Shown here one piece after another: positions 1 through 8,602 of a stretch of DNA of 64,000 nt. Source of the DNA: Chitinophaga sp. HK235 (GTDB lineage Bacteria; Bacteroidota; Bacteroidia; Chitinophagales; Chitinophagaceae); contig NZ_CP073766.1 of assembly GCF_018255755.1 (NCBI RefSeq), positions 7,252,501-7,316,500 of the forward strand. The letters are read 5' to 3'. Below the pieces are notes generated by a model. The model saw nothing but the letters and a program-made list of their open reading frames with translations, was not told where the DNA came from and searched no databases. Position numbers and translations under genes: made by a program. The number at the start of each line of letters is the position of its first letter. Position 1 is the stretch's first letter.

Positions 1-1
1 G

Positions 2-1072
2 ATCCAGTCTTACCGCGACCTGCCCCTGCTGGTAAACCAGTGGGCTAACGTGGTGCGCTGGGAAATGCGCACCCGCCTCTTCCTCCGCACCGCCGAATTC
101 CTCTGGCAGGAAGGGCATACCGCCCACGCCACCGCAGAAGAAGCTATTGCGGAAACAGAACAGATGCTTGGCATATACGCTGATTTCGCGGAACATTATA
201 TGGCCGTGCCCGTTATCCGTGGGGTGAAAACCGCAAGCGAAAGGTTTGCCGGCGCTGTCAATACCTATTGTATAGAAGCCCTCATGCAGGATGGTAAAGC
301 CCTGCAGGCAGGCACGTCCCACTTCCTCGGTCAGAACTTCGCCAAAGCTTTTGACGTACAGTTCTCCAACAAGGAAAACAAACTCGACTACGTATGGGCT
401 ACCTCCTGGGGTGTATCCACCCGCCTGATCGGTGGCCTCATCATGGTGCACAGCGACGATCAGGGCCTGGTACTGCCTCCCCGCATCGCTCCGCTCCAGG
501 TTGTGATCGTACCTATCTATAAAGGCGCCGACCAGAAAGCTGCCCTCGACGAGAAAGTAAACACCATCATTGCCGAACTGAAAAAAGCCGGCATCCGCGT
601 GAAATACGACGACTCCGACAATAACCGTCCAGGCTGGAAATTCGCCGAATACGAAATGAAAGGCGTACCTGTTCGTATAGCCATTGGCGCAAGAGACCTC
701 GAAAACAATGTGGCCGAAGTAGCCCGCCGTGATACCAAGGAAAAAATGAGCCTCTCCCTCGACGGACTGGCCGGCCGTATCAACGACCTGCTCGAAGAAA
801 TACAGCAGAACCTCTTCGATAAAGCCAAAACCTACCGCGATAGCCACATCACCCGGGTAGACACCTTCGAAGAGTTTGAAAAAGTACTCGACGGAAAAGG
901 TGGTTTCATCGCCGCCCACTGGGATGGTACGCCTGAAACGGAAGAAATCATCAAAGAACGCACTAAAGCAACAATCCGTTGTATACCGCTGGACAACCCC
1001 CAGGAAGCAGGTACCTGCATTCTGACCGGTAAACCTTCTAAAGAACGGGTGCTGTTTGCCAGAGCATACTAG
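2..1072 (+). CDS. proS: Prolyl-tRNA synthetase, C-terminal part (5' end outside window)
   Basis: The reading frame is open from base 2, so the gene begins upstream of the window; only about 356 C-terminal residues are visible. The enzyme charges tRNA(Pro) with proline in the cytoplasm. Seen: the class II catalytic-core stretch around WANVVRWEMRTRLFLRT, the QEGHTAHAT segment, an anticodon-binding domain in the middle (region IAPLQVVIVPIY), and an ending RVLFARAY. This ending and the QEGHTAHA motif are typical of the archaeal/eukaryotic-type ProRS, which many Bacteroidetes carry instead of the longer bacterial type with an editing insert. The ATG-like GTG at 50 is internal, not the start. It is followed by a repeat-rich 95-bp gap before the sensor kinase. 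Confidence 0.93.
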   Translation: MQSYRDLPLLVNQWANVVRWEMRTRLFLRTAEFLWQEGHTAHATAEEAIAETEQMLGIYADFAEHYMAVPVIRGVKTASERFAGAVNTYCIEALMQDGKALQAGTSHFLGQNFAKAFDVQFSNKENKLDYVWATSWGVSTRLIGGLIMVHSDDQGLVLPPRIAPLQVVIVPIYKGADQKAALDEKVNTIIAELKKAGIRVKYDDSDNNRPGWKFAEYEMKGVPVRIAIGARDLENNVAEVARRDTKEKMSLSLDGLAGRINDLLEEIQQNLFDKAKTYRDSHITRVDTFEEFEKVLDGKGGFIAAHWDGTPETEEIIKERTKATIRCIPLDNPQEAGTCILTGKPSKERVLFARAY

Positions 1073-1076
1073 TATC

Positions 1077-1164
1077 AATTATGAATTTGCGGACTACGAA
1101 TTATAAAAAACGTAATTTGTAGTTCGCAATTCGTAATTCATAATTCGTAATTCGTAATTTTAAG
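1077..1164. repeat. Imperfect hairpin built from GAATTAC-type words
   Basis: The whole gap between proS and the sensor kinase is an imperfect inverted repeat. The left arm is 1077-1104 and the right arm about 1112-1145, followed by more copies of the word ATTCGTAATTC up to 1160. The complement of the 14-mer AAATTACGAATTAC at 1147-1160 recurs at 15487-15500 and 16643-16656. No U-tract is present, so a simple terminator is unlikely; it looks like a small dispersed palindromic repeat. Confidence 0.7.
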
Positions 1165-1167
1165 TTG

Positions 1168-4095
1168 ATGTCCATTACCCGTTTCATACTGTTATGGTGG
1201 CTGGTCATCTTTTGCACAGGTTACAACGCACTGGCCCAGGGGCTGATGATCCGCAACTATAATGTGAAAGATGGGTTAGCTAATGCTACTGTATATGCCG
1301 CCGTGCAGGATAAAGACGGATTCATCTGGTTTGCTACTCCCACCGGCGTCAGTAAATTCGACGGAAAACGCTTTCGCAATTATGCCAAAAAAGACGGCCT
1401 CACTGACAATGATGTCGTGAAACTGGCCGCAGACACACAAGGGAGATTATGGTTCTTTACTCTCAACGGTAAACCATCTTTCTACGCCAATTCCCGTATC
1501 CATAGTGAATACAACGACTCTTCGCTGGCATTCAACAGCGGTAGTCACTACATGCAGTACGCCTTCGAAGGTAAAAAGGGCGTTATCTGGTTCTTCAATA
1601 CCAACAATCGTATTGTACAATACAACGGCAAAAAAACAACCTACGAAAAAGGGACCGCCTCCGGTACCAACCTCCTTTTCCTGATCCGGAACGACACCAT
1701 TTTTCACCCCCTGCAAAACTCCTTTCATGTCGATGGCCTGAGAGATCCTGCTAATCCCGACCAGAAAATATTATCCCTCTGCCCTTACCCCTTTGATCCG
1801 GAACTGACCAGCCGTGTCCGGGATCACTCTATCCTGGTACTCAAAAACACCTTGTATTCCTATACCACCAAAGATCTGGTGTGCTTTTTCAATGGCGCAG
1901 ACTGGGGTATCAAAGACGAAATCAGTAATATCTGCCTCGATAACGACAACCTTTGGGTAGGCACCCAGCGGACCTTATACTACATCAAGGATTTTTTTAA
2001 AGGAGAAAGAAAAATCATCAAACTGCTGGACAACCACAATATCACCTCCCTCCTGAAAGACCGGGATGGTAATATCTGGATCACCACCTTTGGTGACGGC
2101 GTATACAATATCCCCTACAAAAATTTTTATTTCAGCTATCTCGATAATACTAACGGACTCTATTCCCACTCTATCTTCAGCATCTGTAAAGACAAAAAAA
2201 ATGATATGCTGCTGGTAGGACAAAATGCCGGTATCCTTAATACCATCAGCGGCAACGGGACCATCCGCCAGTTCACCATCGATACGGCCAGCGGCCGTAA
2301 CAGCCTGATCTCCATCCTACCCTACAAGGAAAATCAGGTGCTGATCGGTACAGACAACGGCCTGGTGCTCTTTAATACTGCCACCTTTAAGGCTGCCCAG
2401 CTGAAAGCCGTTAAAATGCTGAAAGACGTCGAAGTATCGCCTTCCGGCAAAATCAGGATAGCCGCCAAAAACCAGATCATCGCCCTCGATGACTATACTA
2501 TCGGCGACCTCGATATGATGATCACCTCCATTGCCTGTGTAAGCGATTCCACGTATTTTGTAGGTACCAGCAATGGCCTCTACTGGTGCTCCGATAACAA
2601 ACGCAAACTGGAACCTTCCCGTAACGATACCTCCCGGAAACTCAGTATCAAAGACCTTAAATGGATCAATGGTTACCTGTGGATCGGTACCAGTGACCAG
2701 GGTATCTATGTCATGCACGGCGATTCGATGGTGAAACACCTGTCGTCCGCCAACAATCTCGCCAGCGATATCTGTCAGCAACTATACTACGATGGGCAGG
2801 ACCGCCTGTATGTGGCCACCAACAAAGGAGTATCTGTTATTGATATCCACAAACTGGCCATCACCCGTAATATCACTTCCAACGACGGACTGATGTCTGA
2901 CGATATCCGTGGTGTGTACACAGATGACGGCAAGCTGTACATCGCTACCTCCAACGGTCTCTGTTATTTTAAAGGCGATCATCTGCCTGTAGATACCGTG
3001 CCGCCCGTGATTTACCTCAGTTACATCCGGTATGGCGACAGTACCTATATGCCCGGTAATGATTTTATTCACCTGTACAAACGTAAAGCCTCATTTGAAG
3101 CGGAGTTCGGGACTATCGTGTTCGACCTGCCCGAGCTGGTGGAATACCAGTATAACTTTTCGGGAGATACTACCAACGGATGGGTGACCACCATGTCCAA
3201 TATCATCCCGTTCCCCGACCTACAACCCGGTAGCTACAAACTGATGGTGAGGGCCCGCAAGTATAAAAGTGACTGGTCCAAACCACTCAACCTGAATGTC
3301 AGCATTTTGCCACAATGGTACCAGCAATGGTGGGCCAGGGGCATTCTCCTGCTGGCAGGGCTGCTGCTGATCCTGGTGGTGCTGCGCTATATCGTAAAAC
3401 GTATCAAACAGGCCGAAAAACGAAAAACAGAGTACAACCGGCGTATCGCCGAGCTGGAAGCAAAGGCGTTGACCAATCAGATGAACCCGCATTTCATCTT
3501 CAACTCCCTCAACTCGGTACAACACCTGATTCTGGAAAAAGAAGAAAAGCAGGCATTGAACTTCCTGGCAGATTTTGCCACGTTGATGCGCCAGATGCTC
3601 AACAATTCCCGCAAATCCTACATTTCCCTGGAAGAGGAAATCGCTTTTCTGACCCGGTACCTGGAGCTGGAAAAAATCCGCTTTGCCCACTCCTTTACCT
3701 ACCATTTTATCATGGAAGACACCTTGAAAGATTATACCATATATATCCCACCGATGATCATCCAGCCCATTGTGGAAAACGCCATCAAACACGGATTGGC
3801 GCCTAAAAACAGTAGCGGCACCCTGGAAATCCGGATAGAGATGGTAGATGATCTGCTTTACTGCTCCGTAGATGATGATGGAATAGGCTGGGACAAGTCC
3901 AATAGTATCAAGAGTTCCAGACTCATTAAACATGAATCTACCGCGCTGAGCGTGATAAAGGAAAGATTGCAGATTATAAAATCTTTTAATGGAAGTGTTG
4001 GAAAGTTAGAAATTATTGATAAATTTAAATCTGGTTTCGGCAACAAGGAAGGTACCTTGGTCGAAATCCTGATTCCCATTGTTAAGATGTTATGA
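1168..4095 (+). CDS. LytS-type sensor histidine kinase with two-component-regulator propeller
   Basis: Membrane sensor kinase that should phosphorylate the LytTR regulator encoded immediately downstream. Residues 1-24 form a signal peptide. A long series of Reg_prop repeats (words such as DGFIWFATPTGVSKFDG and GNIWITTFGDGVY) builds a periplasmic beta-propeller to about residue 650, followed by a Y_Y_Y domain, one transmembrane segment near 728-750 and a His_kinase domain. The phospho-acceptor motif NPHFIFNSLNS has its His at about 774; the ATP-binding N-box PIVENAIKHG is near 868. ATG 1168 is preferred to the in-frame TTG at 1165. The stop overlaps the next start (ATGA, 4092-4095), so the pair is translationally coupled. 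Unlike classical hybrid two-component systems it has no receiver or AraC domain of its own. Signal unknown. Confidence 0.9.
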   Translation: MSITRFILLWWLVIFCTGYNALAQGLMIRNYNVKDGLANATVYAAVQDKDGFIWFATPTGVSKFDGKRFRNYAKKDGLTDNDVVKLAADTQGRLWFFTLNGKPSFYANSRIHSEYNDSSLAFNSGSHYMQYAFEGKKGVIWFFNTNNRIVQYNGKKTTYEKGTASGTNLLFLIRNDTIFHPLQNSFHVDGLRDPANPDQKILSLCPYPFDPELTSRVRDHSILVLKNTLYSYTTKDLVCFFNGADWGIKDEISNICLDNDNLWVGTQRTLYYIKDFFKGERKIIKLLDNHNITSLLKDRDGNIWITTFGDGVYNIPYKNFYFSYLDNTNGLYSHSIFSICKDKKNDMLLVGQNAGILNTISGNGTIRQFTIDTASGRNSLISILPYKENQVLIGTDNGLVLFNTATFKAAQLKAVKMLKDVEVSPSGKIRIAAKNQIIALDDYTIGDLDMMITSIACVSDSTYFVGTSNGLYWCSDNKRKLEPSRNDTSRKLSIKDLKWINGYLWIGTSDQGIYVMHGDSMVKHLSSANNLASDICQQLYYDGQDRLYVATNKGVSVIDIHKLAITRNITSNDGLMSDDIRGVYTDDGKLYIATSNGLCYFKGDHLPVDTVPPVIYLSYIRYGDSTYMPGNDFIHLYKRKASFEAEFGTIVFDLPELVEYQYNFSGDTTNGWVTTMSNIIPFPDLQPGSYKLMVRARKYKSDWSKPLNLNVSILPQWYQQWWARGILLLAGLLLILVVLRYIVKRIKQAEKRKTEYNRRIAELEAKALTNQMNPHFIFNSLNSVQHLILEKEEKQALNFLADFATLMRQMLNNSRKSYISLEEEIAFLTRYLELEKIRFAHSFTYHFIMEDTLKDYTIYIPPMIIQPIVENAIKHGLAPKNSSGTLEIRIEMVDDLLYCSVDDDGIGWDKSNSIKSSRLIKHESTALSVIKERLQIIKSFNGSVGKLEIIDKFKSGFGNKEGTLVEILIPIVKML

Positions 4096-4853
4096 GTAAT
4101 ATAAAAGCTGCCATTGTAGACGATGAAGTCCGCAACATTCATATTTTGCGCAATATTTTGGAAAACTACTGTAAAGATGTTACGGTAGTTGGAGAAGCGC
4201 AGAATATTAATGAGGCGGCAGAAATGATTAAAAATAACCCCATTGATGTGCTGTTCCTGGATATTGAAATGCCTCCGCACAATGGGTTTCAGTTGCTGGA
4301 AATGTTCCCTGTACTGAATTTTGAGGTCATTTTTATCACTGCGTTCCAGGAATACGCTTTACAGGCTATCAAATTTGCCGCGCTGGACTATCTGCTGAAA
4401 CCTATTAAGGTGAGTGAGGTGGAAGATGCCCTGGAAAAGGTAAAGAAAAGCAAAAAGGGCCGTCTCAACGAACTGGCCTCCATTCTGAAAGATTACGTTA
4501 AAAACAACGATAACGCCTTCTCCAAGATAGTTATCCCGGTCAATGACGGGTATAATGTGATCGACCTGAAAGATATTATCTATTGCGAAGCATTTGACAG
4601 TTATACCAAAATCCAGTTGATCAACAACGTTTCCCACCTGATTTCCAAATCACTGAAGGAATATGAGGAAATGCTGTCCGACAAGGGATTCTACCGCGTA
4701 CACAAGTCTTTCCTGATCAATATTCACCATATCGTTAAGATTATCAAGGGACTGGGAACAGCCGTGGTAATGAGCGATCAGAAAAATATCCCGATTTCTT
4801 CCCGTAAAAAAGACGAGTTCTTTACCCAGCTGAAAGGGGTGATCAACCTGTAA
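4092..4853 (+). CDS. LytTR-family response regulator
   Basis: Cytoplasmic transcription regulator, partner of the preceding kinase. An N-terminal receiver domain (residues 1-120) has the acidic pair DDE at 9-11, the phospho-acceptor Asp57 in FLDIEMP, a Thr in FITAF and Lys in LLKPI. A LytTR DNA-binding domain occupies about 150-250 (segments IIYCEAFDSYTKI and FYRVHKSFLINI). Length (253 aa) is normal for the family. It overlaps the kinase gene by four bases. Target genes cannot be read from the sequence. Confidence 0.93.
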   Translation: MSNIKAAIVDDEVRNIHILRNILENYCKDVTVVGEAQNINEAAEMIKNNPIDVLFLDIEMPPHNGFQLLEMFPVLNFEVIFITAFQEYALQAIKFAALDYLLKPIKVSEVEDALEKVKKSKKGRLNELASILKDYVKNNDNAFSKIVIPVNDGYNVIDLKDIIYCEAFDSYTKIQLINNVSHLISKSLKEYEEMLSDKGFYRVHKSFLINIHHIVKIIKGLGTAVVMSDQKNIPISSRKKDEFFTQLKGVINL

Positions 4854-4876
4854 TTTTACGTTTATATCCATATTTT

Positions 4877-4909
4877 AAGCCGGTGGCCATGCGCTTAACC
4901 GGCTTTTTT
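4877..4909 (+). terminator. Rho-independent terminator after the two-component operon
   Basis: Stem AAGCCGGT (4877-4884) pairs with ACCGGCTT (4898-4905) and runs into a six-T tract, 24 bases after the regulator stop. Confidence 0.85.
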
Positions 4910-5046
4910 GTGCGTTCCCTGTCTGGATTACTATGTTCACGAAGTTGTGTAAAAGAACGTCATATACTTATCTTATTTTCATTATGGGTTTTCATAGATC
5001 TAGCTATTACTTGTTAGTTTGTCCAGACTTTACTTGTACATTAATG

Positions 5047-5086
5047 AAAAAGCCCCGCTTCGTATCAAGAAACGGGGCTTTTTTTT
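5047..5086. terminator. Terminator between convergent transcripts, mainly serving the Deg protease gene
   Basis: GCCCCG (5052-5057) pairs with CGGGGC (5073-5078), with an A-run on the left and a T-run on the right, so it can work from both sides. It lies 20 bases beyond the stop of the minus-strand protease gene. Confidence 0.85.
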
Positions 5087-5105
5087 ATTTTACAAATGTT
5101 TGTTA

Positions 5106-6680
5106 TCAGAGATCTTCGGCTCCTTTACCACCAGTATTAATATTGTAGTAGTAGATATTACCGCCTCTTTGAGGGTAGAAACCTACCAACTGTATATTCT
5201 TTTCCTTTTCCAGAACGGCGCTCAGCGCATTCACGGAAGTAACCGGGGTATTGCCGGCTTTAAGGATCACGAAGCCGGGTACCATGCTGGTCTGTTTTTT
5301 CAGGATACCGGTATTGATATCATTTACTTTAATCCCGCCTTTTACGCCAATGCTGGCTGCTTCATCTTTGCTAAGATCAGACAGATCGGCGCCGAGTTTG
5401 TCCAGATTGGTAATTCTTACCACGTCTGTGGTGCCCTGAAGGTTTTTGAGCGTGATGTTGTTGGCCGTAAACTCCTTATCACCGCGCAGATAGGTGAGGC
5501 TGATTTTATCGCCTGGTTTGTAGCGGGCAACCTGTTCGCTCATCTGGGAAGAACCGTTGATGCCTACACCGTTGATTTTAGTAATCACATCGCCCTGGCG
5601 GAGGCCAGCTGAAGCTGCGGAGCTGTTGTCCATTACTTCGGTGATCTGTACGCCGTTCACGTCCCTTCTCACGCCGATTTCCCGTAGCTGGTCATCACTC
5701 ATAGAAGCGATGGCGGAAGGGGAGGCATATTTGACGCCGAGGTAAGCCCTTTGCACACTACCATATTTCATGATATCGTTCACCACTTTTTTCACCAGGT
5801 TAACCGGGATAGCGTAGGAATAACCTGCGTAGGAACCGGTAGGGGAGGCGATGGCGGAGTTGATGCCGATCAGTTCACCCGCAGTATTTACCAGCGCACC
5901 ACCACTGTTACCCTGGTTTACGGCAGCATCGGTTTGAATGAAAGATTCAATAGAGTTATTGATTCTGCCACCGCTTTTATTGATACCGATAGACCTGGAT
6001 TTGGCACTTACGATACCGGCGGTAACGGTAGCATCGAGGTTAAGCGGGTATCCTACCGCCAGTACCCATTGACCGATTTCCACATTGTCGGAGTTGCCAT
6101 ACAGGAGATAGGGCATGTTCCGGCCGGGGATTTTGATAATGGCGAGGTCTGTGCTGGGGTCTGCACCAATCAGTTTAGCCTTGAAGGTTTTATTTTCATT
6201 GCTGAGGGAAACAGTGATCTCGTCGGCATCGGCGATCACGTGGTTGTTGGTAACGATATAACCATCATCAGAGATCAGTACACCGGAACCGGAAGCCATC
6301 TGGCCGGGAATGTAATAACGACGGCCACCTCCGCCTCCGTTAAATTCGTCGCCGAAGAAGTCGTCGCCGAAGAGGTCCTGCAGGATGCTGCGCTGACGCT
6401 GCAGTCCATTGGTAACCTGACGGGGATTGATCTTTGTTTTGATATGAACTACGCCAGGAACCGAAACCCTGGCTGAAGTAACAAAGTCGGACGGGGGAGC
6501 AGCGTTGTTTTTGGTTTCTGTGCCAGGCATGTACCTCGCGTAATTTACAGGGATGTCGTTGGAGCCGTTCTGAAAAATGCCCGGTTGCCTGCCTTCGAAG
6601 TATTTGCCATACACAAATATGGCTGCAGCGGCAGTTACAGCACTGATCAACACTGTCGTAACAATTTGCTTGAATTTCAT
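5106..6680 (-). CDS. Periplasmic serine protease, DegP/HtrA (Do) family
   Basis: Envelope quality-control protease with chaperone-like role. An N-terminal hydrophobic segment (residues 5-24) serves as signal peptide or anchor. The trypsin-like domain has the triad His147 (TNNHVIAD), Asp178 (STDLAIIKI) and Ser259 (NQGNSGGALV). A Gly-rich/acidic loop at about 100-120 (LFGDDFFGDEFNGGGGG) is the LA-loop region. PDZ1 spans about 310-410 and a degenerate PDZ2 about 420-515. At 524 aa it is slightly longer than typical DegQ. The gene is monocistronic, with its own terminator and a possible promoter box at 6763-6770. The exact paralogue (DegP, DegQ or DegS) cannot be decided, so no symbol is given. 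Confidence 0.93.
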   Translation of the reverse strand: MKFKQIVTTVLISAVTAAAAIFVYGKYFEGRQPGIFQNGSNDIPVNYARYMPGTETKNNAAPPSDFVTSARVSVPGVVHIKTKINPRQVTNGLQRQRSILQDLFGDDFFGDEFNGGGGGRRYYIPGQMASGSGVLISDDGYIVTNNHVIADADEITVSLSNENKTFKAKLIGADPSTDLAIIKIPGRNMPYLLYGNSDNVEIGQWVLAVGYPLNLDATVTAGIVSAKSRSIGINKSGGRINNSIESFIQTDAAVNQGNSGGALVNTAGELIGINSAIASPTGSYAGYSYAIPVNLVKKVVNDIMKYGSVQRAYLGVKYASPSAIASMSDDQLREIGVRRDVNGVQITEVMDNSSAASAGLRQGDVITKINGVGINGSSQMSEQVARYKPGDKISLTYLRGDKEFTANNITLKNLQGTTDVVRITNLDKLGADLSDLSKDEAASIGVKGGIKVNDINTGILKKQTSMVPGFVILKAGNTPVTSVNALSAVLEKEKNIQLVGFYPQRGGNIYYYNINTGGKGAEDL

Positions 6681-6982
6681 ATTATAGTGTGTTTAGCGTT
6701 GTGATACTATTTAAGTTTATATATAACGTAGAAAGTTAAGATCAATTTATGTGCCCCCGATACAAATTTAGTCGCGGCCGCAAATGAAACGCTACAGGTG
6801 GCATTTACTTTAACAGATTTTTATGCCATTCGTTAAATACGATTGAAAGTATGGCTGACAGGATAACACCGGGGCAGTGACAATATAACAAAAAGAGAGA
6901 CAAAAAGTTAGGAAGTAGCTACGGTAAAGGGTAAAGGAAGGCAAAGTTTATCACGTTGCCTCCCTTTGAATTTTTTACGGGA
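6681..6982. other. Non-coding gap between the Deg protease start and the acyl-CoA reductase stop
   Basis: About 300 bp without a credible gene. It carries the leader of the minus-strand protease gene, including a TAAATTTG box (complement of 6763-6770) and a NotI-like GCGGCCGC at 6774-6781. The left two thirds is AT-rich and contains no RNA gene or strong hairpin that I can see. Confidence 0.6.
6763..6770 (-). promoter_or_regulatory. Possible -7 box (TAAATTTG) for the Deg protease gene
   Basis: The minus strand reads TAAATTTG, matching the Bacteroidetes TAnnTTTG -7 consensus, about 83 bases before the start codon. No clear -33 TTG lies 19-21 bases upstream, so confidence is limited. Confidence 0.35.
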
Positions 6983-7981
6983 CTATAGTTCCAGGAGAAA
7001 AGCCAGCGTGTCCACACCGTCTGCATAGTCAGACAGGGAAGGTTGCTGGGCTTGCCCGAAGGGAGTAAACTGTTGTCCTACCAGGCATTGCAGATCCGGT
7101 TCGGTGGCCATGTCAGCCTTCAGCTGCTGTATATCCTTATAATATCCGTAGTGCAGGACACTGAGGGGGGAGAACAGGGAAGCTGCCTCATGGAGCAATA
7201 TGCTGCCGTTGGTCAGATAATGGCTGCTGTTGAGCAGGAACAGGGCCAGGTTATAGTCGTAGTTGTTCTTGTATTTGTGATGATCGGCCAGGTAATCGTA
7301 TTTGCGGAGGGCGTTGAGCAATGGCTCAAAATCATACGCTTCAGGCACCATTACTTTGGTTACGTTACGGCAGCCCAGACCAAAATACAGCATGATATCG
7401 TCTGCCAGGGCTTCCAGTTCGGCAGCGCTTTCCCGGCCGGTAAGGATAGCCGCGGAAGTGCGGTTATGCCGGATGATATGGGGGTATTTGGAGAAGTAGT
7501 AGTTGAAGTAACGGGCCGAATTGTTGCTGCCGGTGGCGATATAGGCGTCACAATTTTTCAGCATATCCATTATTTCGGTCTGCTGGGCCTGTTCAGGGTA
7601 CCATTCTGCCATTTTTTCCAGGATATGGCGCATGAGCACCTCGTCTTTGGAAGATAATTTCATTTTTACGTGATGGCCGCTGACAAACCCGCAGAGCCAG
7701 TCGTGGAAGCCTACCAGGGGAATATTGCCAGCCACTACGATACCCACCTTTTGGGGCTCCCTTTCCAGGGCGGCGGCAGGGTATTGCCCAAGCCAGCGCT
7801 GCAGGGCTTCGGGATCCAGGTAGTATTGACAGATATTCCGGATGGATTGATTAATAAATGCAGGTGTAAACCAGCCATTGGCGAGATAAGCACGCTCCTT
7901 TACTGCTTCCAATTCCGGACTGTTGCCTGCCAGATACTGGCCCAGGCGTACCAACGCTGCTTCTTTTTCTGCTATATTCAT
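6983..7981 (-). CDS. Acyl-CoA reductase (LuxC-like)
   Basis: Member of the LuxC/acyl-CoA reductase family (ALDH-like fold), expected to reduce a fatty acyl-CoA or acyl thioester to an aldehyde with NAD(P)H. Seen: a nucleotide-binding stretch VGIVVAGNIPLVGFHDWL (79-96), CDAYIATGSNNSARYF (144-159), and the candidate catalytic Cys204 in FGLGCRNVTK. The length of 332 aa is shorter than bacterial luminescence LuxC (about 480). It is divergent from the ferredoxin gene 92 bp away, a pairing I have seen repeatedly in Bacteroidetes. No other lux-like gene is present, so a luminescence role is not suggested. The physiological substrate is unknown. Confidence 0.82.
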   Translation of the reverse strand: MNIAEKEAALVRLGQYLAGNSPELEAVKERAYLANGWFTPAFINQSIRNICQYYLDPEALQRWLGQYPAAALEREPQKVGIVVAGNIPLVGFHDWLCGFVSGHHVKMKLSSKDEVLMRHILEKMAEWYPEQAQQTEIMDMLKNCDAYIATGSNNSARYFNYYFSKYPHIIRHNRTSAAILTGRESAAELEALADDIMLYFGLGCRNVTKVMVPEAYDFEPLLNALRKYDYLADHHKYKNNYDYNLALFLLNSSHYLTNGSILLHEAASLFSPLSVLHYGYYKDIQQLKADMATEPDLQCLVGQQFTPFGQAQQPSLSDYADGVDTLAFLLEL

Positions 7982-7997
7982 GAAACTCTTATAAATA

Positions 7998-8032
7998 TTT
8001 GACTTAATTAAACCGGGAAAATTTTATTTTTG
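7998..8032 (+). promoter_or_regulatory. Bacteroidetes-type promoter for the ferredoxin gene
   Basis: TTTG at 7998-8001 and TATTTTTG at 8025-8032 match the -33 and -7 boxes; the 23-base spacer is a little longer than the usual 19-21. It sits about 40 bases upstream of the start codon. Confidence 0.5.
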
Positions 8033-8073
8033 TTGCACAAAATTAATGGCTTACTTCTAAAAAAGTTTACTCT

Positions 8074-8421
8074 ATGGCAATTAAGATAACAGATGAATGT
8101 ATAAATTGTGGCGCCTGCGAACCGGAATGTCCCAATAATGCAATCTATGAAGGCGGTGTGGAATGGGCACTTTCTGATGGTACCACAGTGAAAGGTACGT
8201 ATACCCTGATGGACGGAAGCCAGATGGACGCTGACCAGCGGAATGCCCCGATCAGCGTGGACACATACTATATAGTACCGAATAAATGTACTGAATGCCA
8301 GGGTTTCCACGAAGAACCACAGTGTGCGGCTGTTTGCCCGGTTGACTGCTGCGTTCCTGACGAAATGTACCAGGAAACAGTAGATGAGCTGATGGCAAAA
8401 AAAGAAAAACTGCACCTCTAA
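8074..8421 (+). CDS. Dicluster 2[4Fe-4S] ferredoxin (Alvin-type arrangement)
   Basis: Small cytoplasmic electron carrier of 115 aa. The first cluster motif is CINCGACEPECP (C-x2-C-x2-C-x3-C). The second is CTEC, eight residues, then CAAVCP, i.e. C-x2-C-x8-C-x3-C, as in Allochromatium-type ferredoxins. An insertion of about 40 residues (FxxGG..DGTTVKGTY) separates the clusters. The C-terminus is a charged helix. It has its own promoter and terminator and is divergent from the acyl-CoA reductase, which may be coincidence or a functional link. Confidence 0.92.
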   Translation: MAIKITDECINCGACEPECPNNAIYEGGVEWALSDGTTVKGTYTLMDGSQMDADQRNAPISVDTYYIVPNKCTECQGFHEEPQCAAVCPVDCCVPDEMYQETVDELMAKKEKLHL

Positions 8422-8441
8422 TATATACCTGGAAAATCATT

Positions 8442-8476
8442 AAAAGCCGTTCGGTAGCTTCCGGACGGCTTTTTTG
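8442..8476 (+). terminator. Terminator of the ferredoxin gene
   Basis: AAAGCCGTtCGG pairs with CCGgACGGCTTT, followed by a T-run, 20 bases after the stop. Confidence 0.85.
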
Positions 8477-8549
8477 TACCGGAGTCCCCTCCCATAAAGA
8501 TCCCCCCGCCGGCCACCGGAAATTAATGAAATCGCCAACTGACCTGCTG

Positions 8550-8579
8550 TTGACAATTAACAAATAACATTTAACTTTA
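8550..8579 (+). promoter_or_regulatory. Bacteroidetes-type promoter for ddl
   Basis: TTG at 8550-8552, a 19-base spacer, and TAACTTTA at 8572-8579 (one mismatch to TAnnTTTG), ending about 23 bases before the ATG. Confidence 0.5.
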
Positions 8580-8602
8580 CCCGCTTATTGTTAAAATATC
8601 TT

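Noticed and set aside
4933..5148. 71-codon frame downstream of the LytTR gene
   Set aside because: It crosses a terminator hairpin and overlaps the end of the Deg protease gene; no protein features.
5751..6476. 241-codon plus-strand frame across the Deg protease gene
   Set aside because: Antisense shadow; the minus strand has a complete catalytic triad and PDZ domains.
6983..7981. Bioluminescence (lux) function for the LuxC-like gene
   Set aside because: No luxA, luxB, luxD or luxE-like gene is in the window; the family also has non-luminescent members.
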